DNA of 64,000 nt from QWHO01 sp021404945 (GTDB lineage: Bacteria > Vulcanimicrobiota > Xenobia > Xenobiales > QWHO01), in assembly GCA_963169765.1 (NCBI GenBank), contig CAUJEN010000024.1, positions 62,001 to 126,000 of the forward strand, read 5' to 3'. A model generated the notes under the pieces. That model was not told the DNA's origin, made no database searches, and worked only from the letters and a program-made list of their open reading frames with translations. This document shows positions 34,631 through 43,018 of this stretch, in pieces (the stretch's first letter is position 1; each line of letters starts with the position of its first letter). Made by a program: the position numbers and the translations under genes.

Positions 34631-36331
34631 ATGATCCAGGTCATTTCCAAAGGGCAGCGATCGGATCAGGATAGGCGGATGTATCGCAACATTCTCACCC
34701 AGCTCCGCCAGAGCTTCCCGCAACCTGTCAGCGACAGGGTACACGACTCCTACGTGGCCCATACCGTCATGCGGGCTCTCGATCATGTCGACCAGCTCAA
34801 GACCGACCTTCCCGTGCTCGGGCCCAAGCAACCTCTTGACTACGCCGCCGCCCGTCGCTCCGAGCTGGCCGACCAGGGCACCGACCTCGAGCAGGTCGTC
34901 CAGGAGCTGGTGGGCTACATGCGAGGAGCCAGCCTGTGGGGTCATCCTCGCAACCAGGTCAACGTCTGCCCTCCTCCCACCGTGGCAGCACTGGTGGCCG
35001 AGCTTCTGGCCGGGCTGGCCAATCCCAATCTGGTTTGGGACGAGGTCAGCCACCGTTTCGCCCTGGCCGAGTTGGAGATGGTGGCCACCCTCTCGCGCCT
35101 GGTCGGCTATGATTCCCAGCGCTCCGCAGGTCTTTTTACCTTCGGGGGCACTGCCTGTACTCTTTACGCCGTGCGAGCCGGCCTGGAGAAGGCCCTGCCC
35201 CACGCCATGCGCGACGGTCTCGGCGAGCTTCCCGTCGTGCTCGGCAGCGAGTGCGGTCATTACTGTCTCAAGAGCGTGGCCGGCTGGGTGGGCCTGGGCA
35301 CCCGCAACGTGATCCTGATTCCTTCCGATGCCCGCAACCAGATGAGCGTCGAGCTGCTTGCCGAGGCTGCCCGCACCTTCCTGCGTCGGGGAAAGCGCAT
35401 CGCCTGCATCGTGGCCACCATGGGAACCACCGACTCCTTTGGGCTGGACGACCTGGAGGCCGTGCTGTCGTTGCGAGACGAGCTGGTAGACGAGTTCGCC
35501 CTGGACTACGTGCCGCACGTCCACGCCGATGCCGTGATCGGCTGGGCCTGGGCCGTCTTCCGCGACTACGATTTCCAGGCCAACCCGCTGGTCTTTCGCC
35601 CTCGCACCCTGCGAGCTCTGGCCGCCACAGTCGAGCGTCTGAAGGGCCTGGAGCGGGCCGATTCGGTGGGGATCGACTTTCACAAGACCGGCTTTGCCCC
35701 TTATGTATCCAGCCTGGTACTGTTTCGAGAGCAAGCCGATCTCTTGCGACTGGGGCGCGAGCCGAGCGATATGCCCTACCTGTTCCAGACCGGCGAGTAC
35801 CATCCGGGCCGCTACAGCCTGGAGACCTCCCGCAGCGGAGCAGGGGCCCTGGCGGCTCTGGCCAATCTGCGCCTGTTCGGGCGATCCGGCCTGCAGGCGC
35901 TGCTCGGACACCTGGTGGAGATGGCCCAGGCCCTGCGCGAGCTGCTCGAGTCCAAGCCCTCGATCCACATCCTCAACCGCGAGAACTTCGGTCCGGTCAC
36001 CCTTTTTCGCGTCTATCCGCCCAGCGTGGATACCTTCAAAGTGCCCGAACGAGAAATGAGCGACCCGACCTTTGCCTCCGAGCTGGCCCGGCACAACGAG
36101 TACAACCGGCAACTGGCCCATTTCCTGCACCAGGAGGCCATGTCCGGTCGCGGAATCTTGCTCGGTCAATCCGACTGCTATCGCCACACCCCTTACGGCG
36201 AGCCGATCGTGGCCTTGAAGTCCTACCTCATGACCCCCTTCGTGGAGGAGCACCATCTCCAGGAGCTGGTCGACAAGGTGCTGCAGGCTCAGGGTGAGCT
36301 GGAGTCGCGGCTGGTGCCGTCCTCCAGCTGA
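34631..36331 (+). CDS. Group II PLP-dependent decarboxylase
   Basis: 566 residues. Fold-type I motifs: FTFGGTACTLYAVRAG (PLP phosphate loop), IVATMGTTDSFGLDDL, HVHADAVIGWA (Asp that binds the PLP nitrogen) and SVGIDFHKTGF, where K352 should form the Schiff base. This places it among glutamate/tyrosine/aromatic or diaminobutyrate-type decarboxylases; the substrate cannot be chosen from sequence alone. The ATG at 34631 lies 20 bases after the PilC-like gene, though the functions are unrelated. Confidence 0.88.
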   Translation: MIQVISKGQRSDQDRRMYRNILTQLRQSFPQPVSDRVHDSYVAHTVMRALDHVDQLKTDLPVLGPKQPLDYAAARRSELADQGTDLEQVVQELVGYMRGASLWGHPRNQVNVCPPPTVAALVAELLAGLANPNLVWDEVSHRFALAELEMVATLSRLVGYDSQRSAGLFTFGGTACTLYAVRAGLEKALPHAMRDGLGELPVVLGSECGHYCLKSVAGWVGLGTRNVILIPSDARNQMSVELLAEAARTFLRRGKRIACIVATMGTTDSFGLDDLEAVLSLRDELVDEFALDYVPHVHADAVIGWAWAVFRDYDFQANPLVFRPRTLRALAATVERLKGLERADSVGIDFHKTGFAPYVSSLVLFREQADLLRLGREPSDMPYLFQTGEYHPGRYSLETSRSGAGALAALANLRLFGRSGLQALLGHLVEMAQALRELLESKPSIHILNRENFGPVTLFRVYPPSVDTFKVPEREMSDPTFASELARHNEYNRQLAHFLHQEAMSGRGILLGQSDCYRHTPYGEPIVALKSYLMTPFVEEHHLQELVDKVLQAQGELESRLVPSSS

Positions 36332-36467
36332 GCGCTTTGAGGGCCGATCAGGCCTGAAGCCGGGCAATCAGCTCCGTCCGGCAAACCTGGCTGCACGGTC
36401 GCGTCCATAAGAATTCTTTCATCCTGCTCGCTCAAACTGCAATCAACCTGACTGCGAGGAGACGACC

Positions 36468-36572
36468 ATGGCCTTTTGTATCTGCAAGACCCCGCTTGAT
36501 CCGCGGCTGATTTGCCGCGAGTCCGGTTTGCCAGCCAACCTCAAGAACACCCTGCGATGCGCATTCTTGTAA
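36468..36572 (+). CDS. Short Cys-containing ORF / possible leader peptide
   Basis: A 34-codon frame with ATG 36468 preceded by GAGGAG at 36455-36460, a better ribosome site than most genes in this window. The peptide is MAFCICKTPLDPRLI followed by a tail with two more Cys (four in total). Its stop TAA (36570-36572) overlaps the start region of the next gene in another frame, so it could couple translation to it. No homologue is known to me. Confidence 0.4.
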   Translation: MAFCICKTPLDPRLICRESGLPANLKNTLRCAFL

Positions 36573-37792
36573 CCGGAGCGGACGGGCTCATCGGCAGCCG
36601 CACGGCCAGGGCGCTGCGAGCGCGGGGTCACCAGGTCATCCGCGGCGTACGCCGTCCAGGTCCCGGCGATGTGGCCATCGACTTTGAGCGCGACCTTGAG
36701 CCGGAGGCCTGGCAACAACGCCTGGAGGGAATCGAGGTGGTCGTCAACGCCGTCGGCGTAGCCCGCGGCAAAGCCATGGCTTTGATCCACGAGCGGGCTC
36801 CCTGTGCCCTGTTTGAAGCTTGTGCAAGGGCAGGCGTGAGAAAGATCGTGCAGCTCTCCGCCCTGGGCGCGGACGAGCAAGCTGAAACTCAGTTCCAGCT
36901 ATCCAAACGCTCCGCTGACGACCTGCTCGTCTCCCTGCCGCTGCAGAAGATTGTGATCATGCCCTCGCTGGTGATCGGTCGGGGCGGAGCGAGCACCGAT
37001 CTCTTCGCTGCCCTGGCCTCGCTCCCCCTGATCGCCCTGCCCGCCGGCGGTCAGGTCCGGCCGATCGCAGTGGACGACCTGGTCCAGGGCATCGTCACCC
37101 TGGTCGAAGCAGAAGACGCCCCGACCCGGGTGGCCGCGGTGGGGCCCGTGGCAATGGACGTGGGCGAGCTCATCGCTCTTCTGGCCGGCTGGCTGCGAGT
37201 CCCTCCCCCTCGCATCCTGCGCTCGCCAGCCCTCCTCACCAGTCTGATCGCTGGCCTGGGTGACCATTTCGGCAACGCCCCCGTGACCACGGAAATGCTG
37301 AGAATGCTCCGGCGCGGCAACACGGCCCCACTCGAGCCCTGGGTCACGGCTTGCGGGGTTGCGCCCCGGCCTTTGGAGCAGGCTCTGGAGCCGTCCTCCC
37401 CGGCCGATCTCTGCTACGCCAGGTTGTACTTCATTCGCCCCTTGCTGCGCTGGTCGATCGCCTTCATCTGGCTGGCCACAGCCCTGATCTGCGCATTCTT
37501 TTACCCGGCAACGGAAAGCTACGCTCTCCTGTCGCAATGTCATGTCCCAGCCTGGCTGGCTCCGTGGGCCCTGTATGGAGCCTGCGCTCTGGACGCATTC
37601 TTCGGCCTGGCCATGCTGCTGCGCTGGCATCAAAGGCCCATGCTCCTCATGCAGGTGGGCCTGATCGCTCTCTACTCGGGGGCCATCCTGTGGTGCCTGC
37701 CCGACTCTCTTCTTCACCCCTTCGGCCCCATGACCAAGAACGTCCCCCTGATCGGCGCAATTCTCGCTCTGTGGGCAGTGGAGGGGCGATGA
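36557..37792 (+). CDS. NAD(P)-binding (SDR/NmrA-type) protein fused to DoxX-like domain
   Basis: 411 residues from ATG 36557. The N-terminal Rossmann domain begins MRILVTGADGLIGSRTARAL and runs to about residue 290. The remaining 120 residues form four hydrophobic segments (SIAFIWLATALICAFFY, ALYGACALDAFFGLAMLL, LLMQVGLIALYSGAILW, NVPLIGAILALWAVE), as in the DoxX-like half of known SDR-DoxX fusions. The reaction is unknown; probably a membrane-bound oxidoreductase. Coupled (ATGA) to the DUF2269 gene. Confidence 0.87.
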   Translation: MRILVTGADGLIGSRTARALRARGHQVIRGVRRPGPGDVAIDFERDLEPEAWQQRLEGIEVVVNAVGVARGKAMALIHERAPCALFEACARAGVRKIVQLSALGADEQAETQFQLSKRSADDLLVSLPLQKIVIMPSLVIGRGGASTDLFAALASLPLIALPAGGQVRPIAVDDLVQGIVTLVEAEDAPTRVAAVGPVAMDVGELIALLAGWLRVPPPRILRSPALLTSLIAGLGDHFGNAPVTTEMLRMLRRGNTAPLEPWVTACGVAPRPLEQALEPSSPADLCYARLYFIRPLLRWSIAFIWLATALICAFFYPATESYALLSQCHVPAWLAPWALYGACALDAFFGLAMLLRWHQRPMLLMQVGLIALYSGAILWCLPDSLLHPFGPMTKNVPLIGAILALWAVEGR

Positions 37793-38253
37793 GCTACCTG
37801 TGGCTGAAGTGGCTTCACATCCTGAGTGCCACCCTCATGCTCGGCACCGGGCTGGGCTCGGCCTACTACAAATATTTCACGGTCCGCAGCGGCAATGTCC
37901 AGGCGATGGCCGTCGTCCTGCGCCTGGTGGTGCTGGCCGACATCCTGTTCACGATCCCTTCGGTCATCTTGCAGCCACTGACCGGGCTCGCCATGGCAGG
38001 CATGGCCCACCAGCCACTCACCAGGCTCTGGATCCTGGGCTCCATCATCGGTTATTTTGTGGCCGGGGCCTGCTGGCTGCCGGCCTTCTGGCTGCAGCTG
38101 AAGATGAAAGACATGGCCCAGATCGCGGCGACCCGGGGAGCCCCGCTGCCGCCCCGGTTCCACAGGTATGGGCGCATCTGGGCCCTGCTGGGCATTCCGG
38201 CCTTCGGCGCCATGCTGGTGGTCTACTACTTCATGGTCTTCAAACCGGGCTGA
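37789..38253 (+). CDS. DUF2269 integral membrane protein
   Basis: 154 residues with four hydrophobic helices: YLWLKWLHILSATLMLGTG, VVLADILFTIPSVILQPLTG, ILGSIIGYFVAGACWLPAFW and ALLGIPAFGAMLVVYYFM. Start and composition match DUF2269, whose members commonly accompany the SDR-DoxX fusion encoded just upstream. ATGA overlap with that gene. Confidence 0.85.
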   Translation: MSYLWLKWLHILSATLMLGTGLGSAYYKYFTVRSGNVQAMAVVLRLVVLADILFTIPSVILQPLTGLAMAGMAHQPLTRLWILGSIIGYFVAGACWLPAFWLQLKMKDMAQIAATRGAPLPPRFHRYGRIWALLGIPAFGAMLVVYYFMVFKPG

Positions 38254-38315
38254 TCCGCTCATCGGAATGAACAACCAGGGCCTGAAGGGAAGAGCCCCGA
38301 AGCAGGCCCTCCGCC

Positions 38316-40163
38316 GTGCAGTGCCCAGCATGCTCATACCAGGACCAGAGCGATGCCATGGTCTGCCCTCGCTGCAACACCCCGCTGGCCAGCGCCTACT
38401 ATGGCCGCCAGGCCCTGCCCGAAGGCACGCCCCTGCAGGGCGGCGTCTACCGGCTGGGCGAGAAGATCGGCATGGGAGCAACCAGCATCGTCTACTCTGG
38501 CGTCGAGGTCCGACTCAACCACCCCATCGCCATCAAGGAGTTCTTTCCCCTCACCGCCCGGCGCGAAGGGCTGAAGGTGGTGGCCACCAACCCCGGGAGC
38601 GGCCCCCGCCGGAAGCTCAGCGCCGAGCGCGAGGAGTTCCTGGAGGAAGGTCGCCTGCTCTCGCGCTTCAACCACCCCGGAATCACCGGCGTGCACAACC
38701 TGTTCGAAGAGAACGAGACCGCCTACCTGGTCATGGAGCTTCTTCACGGGGCCACCCTCTACGAGCTGGCCACCGAGCGAGGGGGCAAGCTCGAGCAAGA
38801 CGAGGTCATGCGCTGCGTGCTGCAGATCCCGCCCGCCCTCGAGACCATGCACCTCTACGGGCTGGTGCACGCCGACCTCAAGCCGGACAACCTCATGATC
38901 ACCGACGATGGGCGGGTCGTGCTGCTCGACTTCGGAGCCACTTACCGCTATTTGACCGGCACCGGAAAAACCCAGGAGCTTACTCCCGCCTACGCCGCTC
39001 CCGAGCAGCTTCCCGAGCTGGCGGGCCAACTCGGGCCGTTCACTGACATCTACGGCCTGGCCGCCACGCTCTATCAGCTTCTGGCCGGCAGACGCCCTCC
39101 CCCGGCCCGGGCCCGCATCTCGGGCGAGCGCCTGGAAAGCCTCAAAGAGCTGCGTCCGGACGTGCACCCCCGCCTGGCCGCCGTGCTGGAGCGGTCGCTG
39201 GAGCTCGATCCGGGCCGCCGTCCGCAGGACATCAAGTCCTTTGTGAAGCTGCTGGGGGGCTCATCGGAGCACGCCGAAACCCGGGCCGCCTACACGGTGG
39301 AGGAGTCTGGCTGCCTGCGGGCTCACCGGGCTCCCCTGGTGGCCCTGGATGCCTCGGCCGACGGGCGCTTCCTGGCCTCGGGCAGCGAAGATGGCGCGGT
39401 GTGGATCTGGGACACGTTCCAGAACACCTCCTACCAGGCCCTGACCCAACCCGGGCTGACCGGCCTCAAGCTGGGCCCGGACGCCAGCTGGCTGATGCTG
39501 TCGGCGGCGGACGGAAGCGTGCGGCTGTGGGACCTGGTGCGCGAGCGCGATCTGAAGGTGCTCAAGCGGGGTGTACCGCGGGTGGAGGTGCTGGCCCGCG
39601 CCCCGGACGGGGGCTGGCTGGGAGCCGGCTGCACGGACGGCCGGGCCAGCCTGTGGAAGAGCCCCGGGACCACCTTCATGCTGCTGACCGGGCACACCAG
39701 ACCCGTCTTTGCCATGGCCATCGCCCCCAACGGCGCGATGGCCGCCACCGGCTCAGGCGATCTGACCGTCCGGGTGTGGGAAGCTGACACAGGAACGACT
39801 CTTCGGGTTCTTTCGGGTCACCAGAAGCAGATCCAGGACCTGGCTTTCTCCCCGGACGGTGCGCTGCTCGCCTCCTGCTCGCTCGATCGCACCATCCGGG
39901 TTTGGGACCCCTTTACGGGCGGAGAGATTCGCTGCTTCGAGTGCCCAGTGCCTTTGTGCACCGCCTTTTCGCCCGACGGAGAGGTGCTGGTGGCTGGCTC
40001 GCTCAACGGCTCGCTGCAATTCTACCACCTGACCTCAGGGCGTCGCCTGATCGACGTGAAGGCCCACGCCGGCGGGGTACGAGGCCTGGTGCTCTTGCCC
40101 GAAGGGCGACTGGCAACCGGCTCGGTAGACTCCACGGTCCGCCTCTGGGAGGTCCAGGGCTGA
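38316..40163 (+). CDS. Zinc-ribbon Ser/Thr kinase with C-terminal WD40 propeller
   Basis: 615 residues, GTG start. Residues 1-25 form a zinc ribbon (CPAC ... CPRC). The kinase domain spans about 40-310: GMGATSIVYSG, ATP lysine in IAIKEFF, HADLKPDNLMI (Ala instead of Arg before the catalytic Asp, so a non-RD kinase), LDFGATY. A WD40 propeller of about seven repeats follows from residue 330 (FLASGSEDGAVWIWD, LLASCSLDRTIRVWD, RLATGSVDSTVRLWE). It has no transmembrane helix, so it is probably cytosolic; the propeller would bind partners. Confidence 0.93.
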   Translation: MQCPACSYQDQSDAMVCPRCNTPLASAYYGRQALPEGTPLQGGVYRLGEKIGMGATSIVYSGVEVRLNHPIAIKEFFPLTARREGLKVVATNPGSGPRRKLSAEREEFLEEGRLLSRFNHPGITGVHNLFEENETAYLVMELLHGATLYELATERGGKLEQDEVMRCVLQIPPALETMHLYGLVHADLKPDNLMITDDGRVVLLDFGATYRYLTGTGKTQELTPAYAAPEQLPELAGQLGPFTDIYGLAATLYQLLAGRRPPPARARISGERLESLKELRPDVHPRLAAVLERSLELDPGRRPQDIKSFVKLLGGSSEHAETRAAYTVEESGCLRAHRAPLVALDASADGRFLASGSEDGAVWIWDTFQNTSYQALTQPGLTGLKLGPDASWLMLSAADGSVRLWDLVRERDLKVLKRGVPRVEVLARAPDGGWLGAGCTDGRASLWKSPGTTFMLLTGHTRPVFAMAIAPNGAMAATGSGDLTVRVWEADTGTTLRVLSGHQKQIQDLAFSPDGALLASCSLDRTIRVWDPFTGGEIRCFECPVPLCTAFSPDGEVLVAGSLNGSLQFYHLTSGRRLIDVKAHAGGVRGLVLLPEGRLATGSVDSTVRLWEVQG

Positions 40164-40183
40164 CCCGTCAGGAAGCTAGGCGC

Positions 40184-40345
40184 GTGCCAAAGTACGTCTA
40201 CAATGTCGAGACCAAAGAAGGTCAGCTGAAAACGGGCAAGCTCTATGCCGAGAGCGAGGAGGATGCGCGCAGCATCCTCACGCTACGCGGTTTTCGAATT
40301 CGCAGCATCTACGAGGTGGAAGAGCCCCAGCCCAGGGGCAAATAA
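40184..40345 (+). CDS. 53-residue protein like the GspF/PilC N-terminal region
   Basis: GTG 40184, with AGGAAG about 9 bases upstream. The peptide (KYVYNVETKEGQLKTGKLYA, then ESEEDARSILTLRGFRIRSI) matches the pattern of the short N-terminal segment of GspF/PilC proteins: aromatic start, EGQxxxGxxxAESEExAR and LRGFxIxxI. As a separate gene it may be a small binding module. The window's PilC-like protein (33597) lacks exactly this region. It lies 20 bases after the kinase-WD40 gene. Confidence 0.65.
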   Translation: MPKYVYNVETKEGQLKTGKLYAESEEDARSILTLRGFRIRSIYEVEEPQPRGK

Positions 40346-40475
40346 CAGCCCATTCGCGCATTGAAGCCGCGTAACTTGCGTTGAAAACTCGCTTGAGACT
40401 GTGGTCGAGCCACTGGCGGGAAGATCCCCTCAGAGTCTAGAGGATCCGGCGCTACCTCGTGCTAACTGGGCAGGC

Positions 40476-40871
40476 ATGAAGACCTTGCTCGTCGCCACCG
40501 ACTTCAGCCTGCCCGCTGACCGCGCTCTCAAGCTCGCTCAGGATCTCGCCGCCGCCCACCAGGGCTCGATCCACCTTCTGCACGTCGTGGAGCCGATCGG
40601 AGCCCCTGAAGACATCGATCCCGATGACGAAGCCTTTTTGCGCGACCTGAAGGACAGGGCCACCCAGCAATTAGAGGTCCGCCAGCAGGCCATCAACGAT
40701 ATCTCGGTGCGCTGCTCGGTCGTGCTGGGTCATCGCAGCGAGGCCATCCGGCGCCTGGCTGATGAGCTGGATGCCTGGCTGGTGGTCCTGGGAACCCACG
40801 CCGGTAAGGAGGGAGGGATCAGCCGGCAAGTGGTCTTCCGCCTGGATCGGCCCGTCCTGCTCGTCCCCTGA
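40476..40871 (+). CDS. Universal stress protein (UspA family)
   Basis: 131 residues from ATG 40476. One Usp domain: MKTLLVATDFSLPADRALKL at the start and the ATP-binding loop WLVVLGTHAGKEGGISRQVV near the end, close to the G-2x-G-9x-G(S/T) pattern, then the final strand PVLLVP. Probably nucleotide-binding stress factor; trigger unknown. The 130 bases upstream have no other gene. Confidence 0.9.
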   Translation: MKTLLVATDFSLPADRALKLAQDLAAAHQGSIHLLHVVEPIGAPEDIDPDDEAFLRDLKDRATQQLEVRQQAINDISVRCSVVLGHRSEAIRRLADELDAWLVVLGTHAGKEGGISRQVVFRLDRPVLLVP

Positions 40872-40980
40872 GGAGTTCTTCTTGACGCTTTGCAAGAGCT
40901 GGACCTCTAAGGCGCCGTGCGTTGAACGCTACAGGAATTAGCGGGGCGCCGTTCAACAGAACTGGTCAAGCGTAGCAAAT

Positions 40981-41030
40981 ATGCCGGGCGTCGCGCAGCC
41001 GGAGAACTGCCTCAAAGGGGTTCCGACTGC
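40981..41030. repeat. Dispersed palindromic repeat, copy A
   Basis: The first 23 bases (40981-41003) are identical to 43019-43041, and the next 27 are clearly similar. Arms GCAGCCGG and the imperfect CCGACTGC surround a 17-base loop. It lies just beyond the stop of the repeat-protein gene (41039), between it and the convergent universal stress gene. A separate 7-bp inverted repeat (GTTGAAC 40921-40927, GTTCAAC 40951-40957) precedes it. Confidence 0.75.
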
Positions 41031-41038
41031 CCTTCTCG

Positions 41039-42745
41039 TCAGGCGGCGGCCGTCTCGCAGTCTACCTTGCGCACCCGCAGGCGCACCCCTCCCACCAGCA
41101 CCGCGCCCTGGGTCTCCGCGATGGTGGTGGTCTGGTCCTGACCGGTCACGGCCTTCGCCATCTTCTTGATCTCGGTCACGTCGTCGTCGATTTCTTGAAT
41201 GCCACGGAACGCTTCCTTGAGCGCCTCGGCCTTCTGGTGGTCGTACTGCTTGCTCAGAGCCCCGTCCAGCAGAGCGCGGGCCCGGGGGTTGCTGTAGCGG
41301 CCACTCAGCACACGCCCCGCGGCCACGATATCCTGGGCCGCATAGGTGGTGCTCAGAGAGCCCAGCAGCTCGGCAGCCAGCTGAGAGAAAGGAGGCGGCT
41401 CGCTCGCCAGCAAGTGGTTGAAGACCACCTTCGCCATCTCCACCCGCTGGTTGTCGTAGCGCACAGCGCGCATGGCCGCCAGCACGATCTTGGCGTCCGG
41501 GTTGTCGGTGCGCTCGAGCACCGCCATGGCCACCCGGTTGAGGTCCTGGGCGGCATAGGTGGAGCTGATCGTGCTCATGGCCTGCCGGGCCACGCTCAGC
41601 TCCGAGGTCTGTCCCTGCGAGATGGCCGCCAGCACTTCGTCGGCCAGGGCGACCTTCTGGCTGTCGTAGCGCACCTCGGCCAGCATCAAGAGGGCAAGAT
41701 CGGCCAGAGACTCCGTCTCGGGGAGCTTCTTGAGCCTTTGCAGGAGCACCGTCGAGGCAGCTGCCCGATCCTGAGCCGCATAGGTGGGGCTGAGCTGAGC
41801 CAGCATGGCCTGACCCTGACGGGCCAGCCCCACCGGGTCTTTCGTCTGGCACGAGCTCAAGGCCGTCTCGTAGATACCCAGGCGCTGGTTGTCGTAGCGC
41901 ACGGCCCGGCCCATCTCGAGCCCCAGCGAGAGCATCGGGGCCACGCTCGGGTCACCCGCCAGGTGCTCGAGCAGGGTGCGCCCGACGGCTGCCCGATCCT
42001 GGGCGGCGTAAGTGCTGCTGAGCTGGCTGGCGGCCTGGAGGCCCGCCGCAACCAGCTCGGGAGCCAGAGTCTTATCGAACTGCTCCAGGAAGGTCTCATA
42101 AATCGGGATTTTCTGGGTGTCATAACGCACCGACTGCCCGAGTTTCAAGGCCAGTCGCGCGGCCGGGGTATCCAGTCGGCGCAGTGACTTTTCTCCTAAC
42201 GTGCAAACGTCCGCGGCGTGGTAGGTGCTGTCCAGGGCCCGGGTGGCGGCCAGCCCCAGCCCGGCCAGCCCGGCCGCCTCGGTGGCGGTGCTGGCCAGCA
42301 CCAGCTGGGCAATGGCCACTTTTTGACTGGCATAGCGTGGACCCTTGAGCAACTCGCGACCAAAGCTCCATGGGCCCGGGACCTGATGGACCTGCAGGTG
42401 CTGCAGCGACCGCCGGGCCAGTTCAAGCTTCTCCTCGTCATTGCGCCCGACGTCGAGCAGCTCAAGGGCCACTGCGGCCAGCCCCGACTGAGACCGGGCA
42501 ACCTGCAAGGAGGCTCCCCGCTGCATCAGCAGACTTTTGCTCGGCGACGAGAGCGCGCCGCTCAGGTCACGGCACAGGGCCTCAACCCGAGGGTCGGGGA
42601 AAACCAGAGCAGACGTGTCTGGCGCGCAAGCGGGGGGCTGGACCGGCTCAGGCACGTAGACATCCAGGTCGGCAGTTTCCTCGGTCCTGGACTTCTTGCC
42701 CGTGATCCAGTCCCACACACCTCCCAGGCGTATGGGGGCAAGCAT
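41039..42745 (-). CDS. Novel alternating VRYDxQ / TYAAQD repeat protein
   Basis: 568 residues from ATG 42745. After an N-terminal linker the protein is built of two alternating helical motifs: VRYDxQ(K/R) (AVRYDNQRLGIYETAL, EVRYDSQKVALADEVL, AVRYDNQRVEMAKVVF) and S(S/T/P)TYAAQD (LSSTYAAQDRAAVGRTLLEH, ISSTYAAQDLNRVAMAVLER). About five pairs are visible at roughly 80-residue spacing. The pattern suggests an all-alpha solenoid; no known repeat family fits. It ends with AVLVGGVRLRVRK, the V-V-G-G motif shared with two other genes here. No signal peptide. The palindromic repeat flanks the gene on both sides. Confidence 0.82.
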   Translation of the reverse strand: MLAPIRLGGVWDWITGKKSRTEETADLDVYVPEPVQPPACAPDTSALVFPDPRVEALCRDLSGALSSPSKSLLMQRGASLQVARSQSGLAAVALELLDVGRNDEEKLELARRSLQHLQVHQVPGPWSFGRELLKGPRYASQKVAIAQLVLASTATEAAGLAGLGLAATRALDSTYHAADVCTLGEKSLRRLDTPAARLALKLGQSVRYDTQKIPIYETFLEQFDKTLAPELVAAGLQAASQLSSTYAAQDRAAVGRTLLEHLAGDPSVAPMLSLGLEMGRAVRYDNQRLGIYETALSSCQTKDPVGLARQGQAMLAQLSPTYAAQDRAAASTVLLQRLKKLPETESLADLALLMLAEVRYDSQKVALADEVLAAISQGQTSELSVARQAMSTISSTYAAQDLNRVAMAVLERTDNPDAKIVLAAMRAVRYDNQRVEMAKVVFNHLLASEPPPFSQLAAELLGSLSTTYAAQDIVAAGRVLSGRYSNPRARALLDGALSKQYDHQKAEALKEAFRGIQEIDDDVTEIKKMAKAVTGQDQTTTIAETQGAVLVGGVRLRVRKVDCETAAA

Positions 42746-42804
42746 AGCCTGGCCAGCGTAACGGGGGCCTCTGAACGAAGTCTGAAAGCCGTCCGCCCTG
42801 GCCT

Positions 42805-42837
42805 CTAATGTGCTCGCACTTTGGTCTGGCACATTAG
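42805..42837. repeat. Hairpin 1 of array (9-bp perfect stem)
   Basis: Arms CTAATGTGC (42805-42813) and GCACATTAG (42829-42837), 15-base loop. The loop contains CTTTGGTCT (42819-42827), exactly complementary to AGACCAAAG at 42889-42897 in hairpin 3. Confidence 0.8.
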
Positions 42838-42849
42838 CACAATCTGACG

Positions 42850-42878
42850 AACGCGCCGGAACTGCGTTCCAGCGCGTT
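42850..42878. repeat. Hairpin 2 of array (13-bp stem, one mismatch)
   Basis: 42850-42862 pairs with 42866-42878 around a 3-base loop; only the eighth pair (C/A) is mismatched. Confidence 0.85.
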
Positions 42879-42879
42879 G

Positions 42880-42910
42880 TAAAGTGCAAGACCAAAGGCC
42901 TTGCACTTTA
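42880..42910. repeat. Hairpin 3 of array (11-bp perfect stem)
   Basis: Arms TAAAGTGCAAG (42880-42890) and CTTGCACTTTA (42900-42910), 9-base loop. It begins two bases after hairpin 2. Confidence 0.88.
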
Positions 42911-42911
42911 G

Positions 42912-43008
42912 AAGTCCGGCCGCAAACCCCCTTGTGGTGTCGAAGGACGCTCTCGGGGGGCCCTACCCCCGCCTCCACCACCACATGATATTGTAGGCGA
43001 CCGGACTT
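42912..43008. repeat. Hairpin 4 of array (three nested inverted repeats)
   Basis: Three colinear nested pairings: AAGTCCGG (42912-42919) with CCGGACTT (43001-43008); TGTGGTG (42933-42939) with CACCACA (42979-42985); CGGGGG (42954-42959) with CCCCCG (42966-42971). Together they make one long interrupted stem. Confidence 0.65.
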
Positions 43009-43018
43009 GTAGCACAAG

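Noticed and set aside
40436..40447. TCTAGAGGATCC, identical to part of a common cloning-vector polylinker
   Set aside because: Only 12 bases match and the flanks on both sides are unlike vector sequence, so this is most likely chance, not contamination.
40921..40957. GTTGAAC...GTTCAAC considered as an integron attC site
   Set aside because: The order of the two boxes is opposite to attC (R-double-prime before R-prime) and no spacer-bound L boxes or integrase gene are present.
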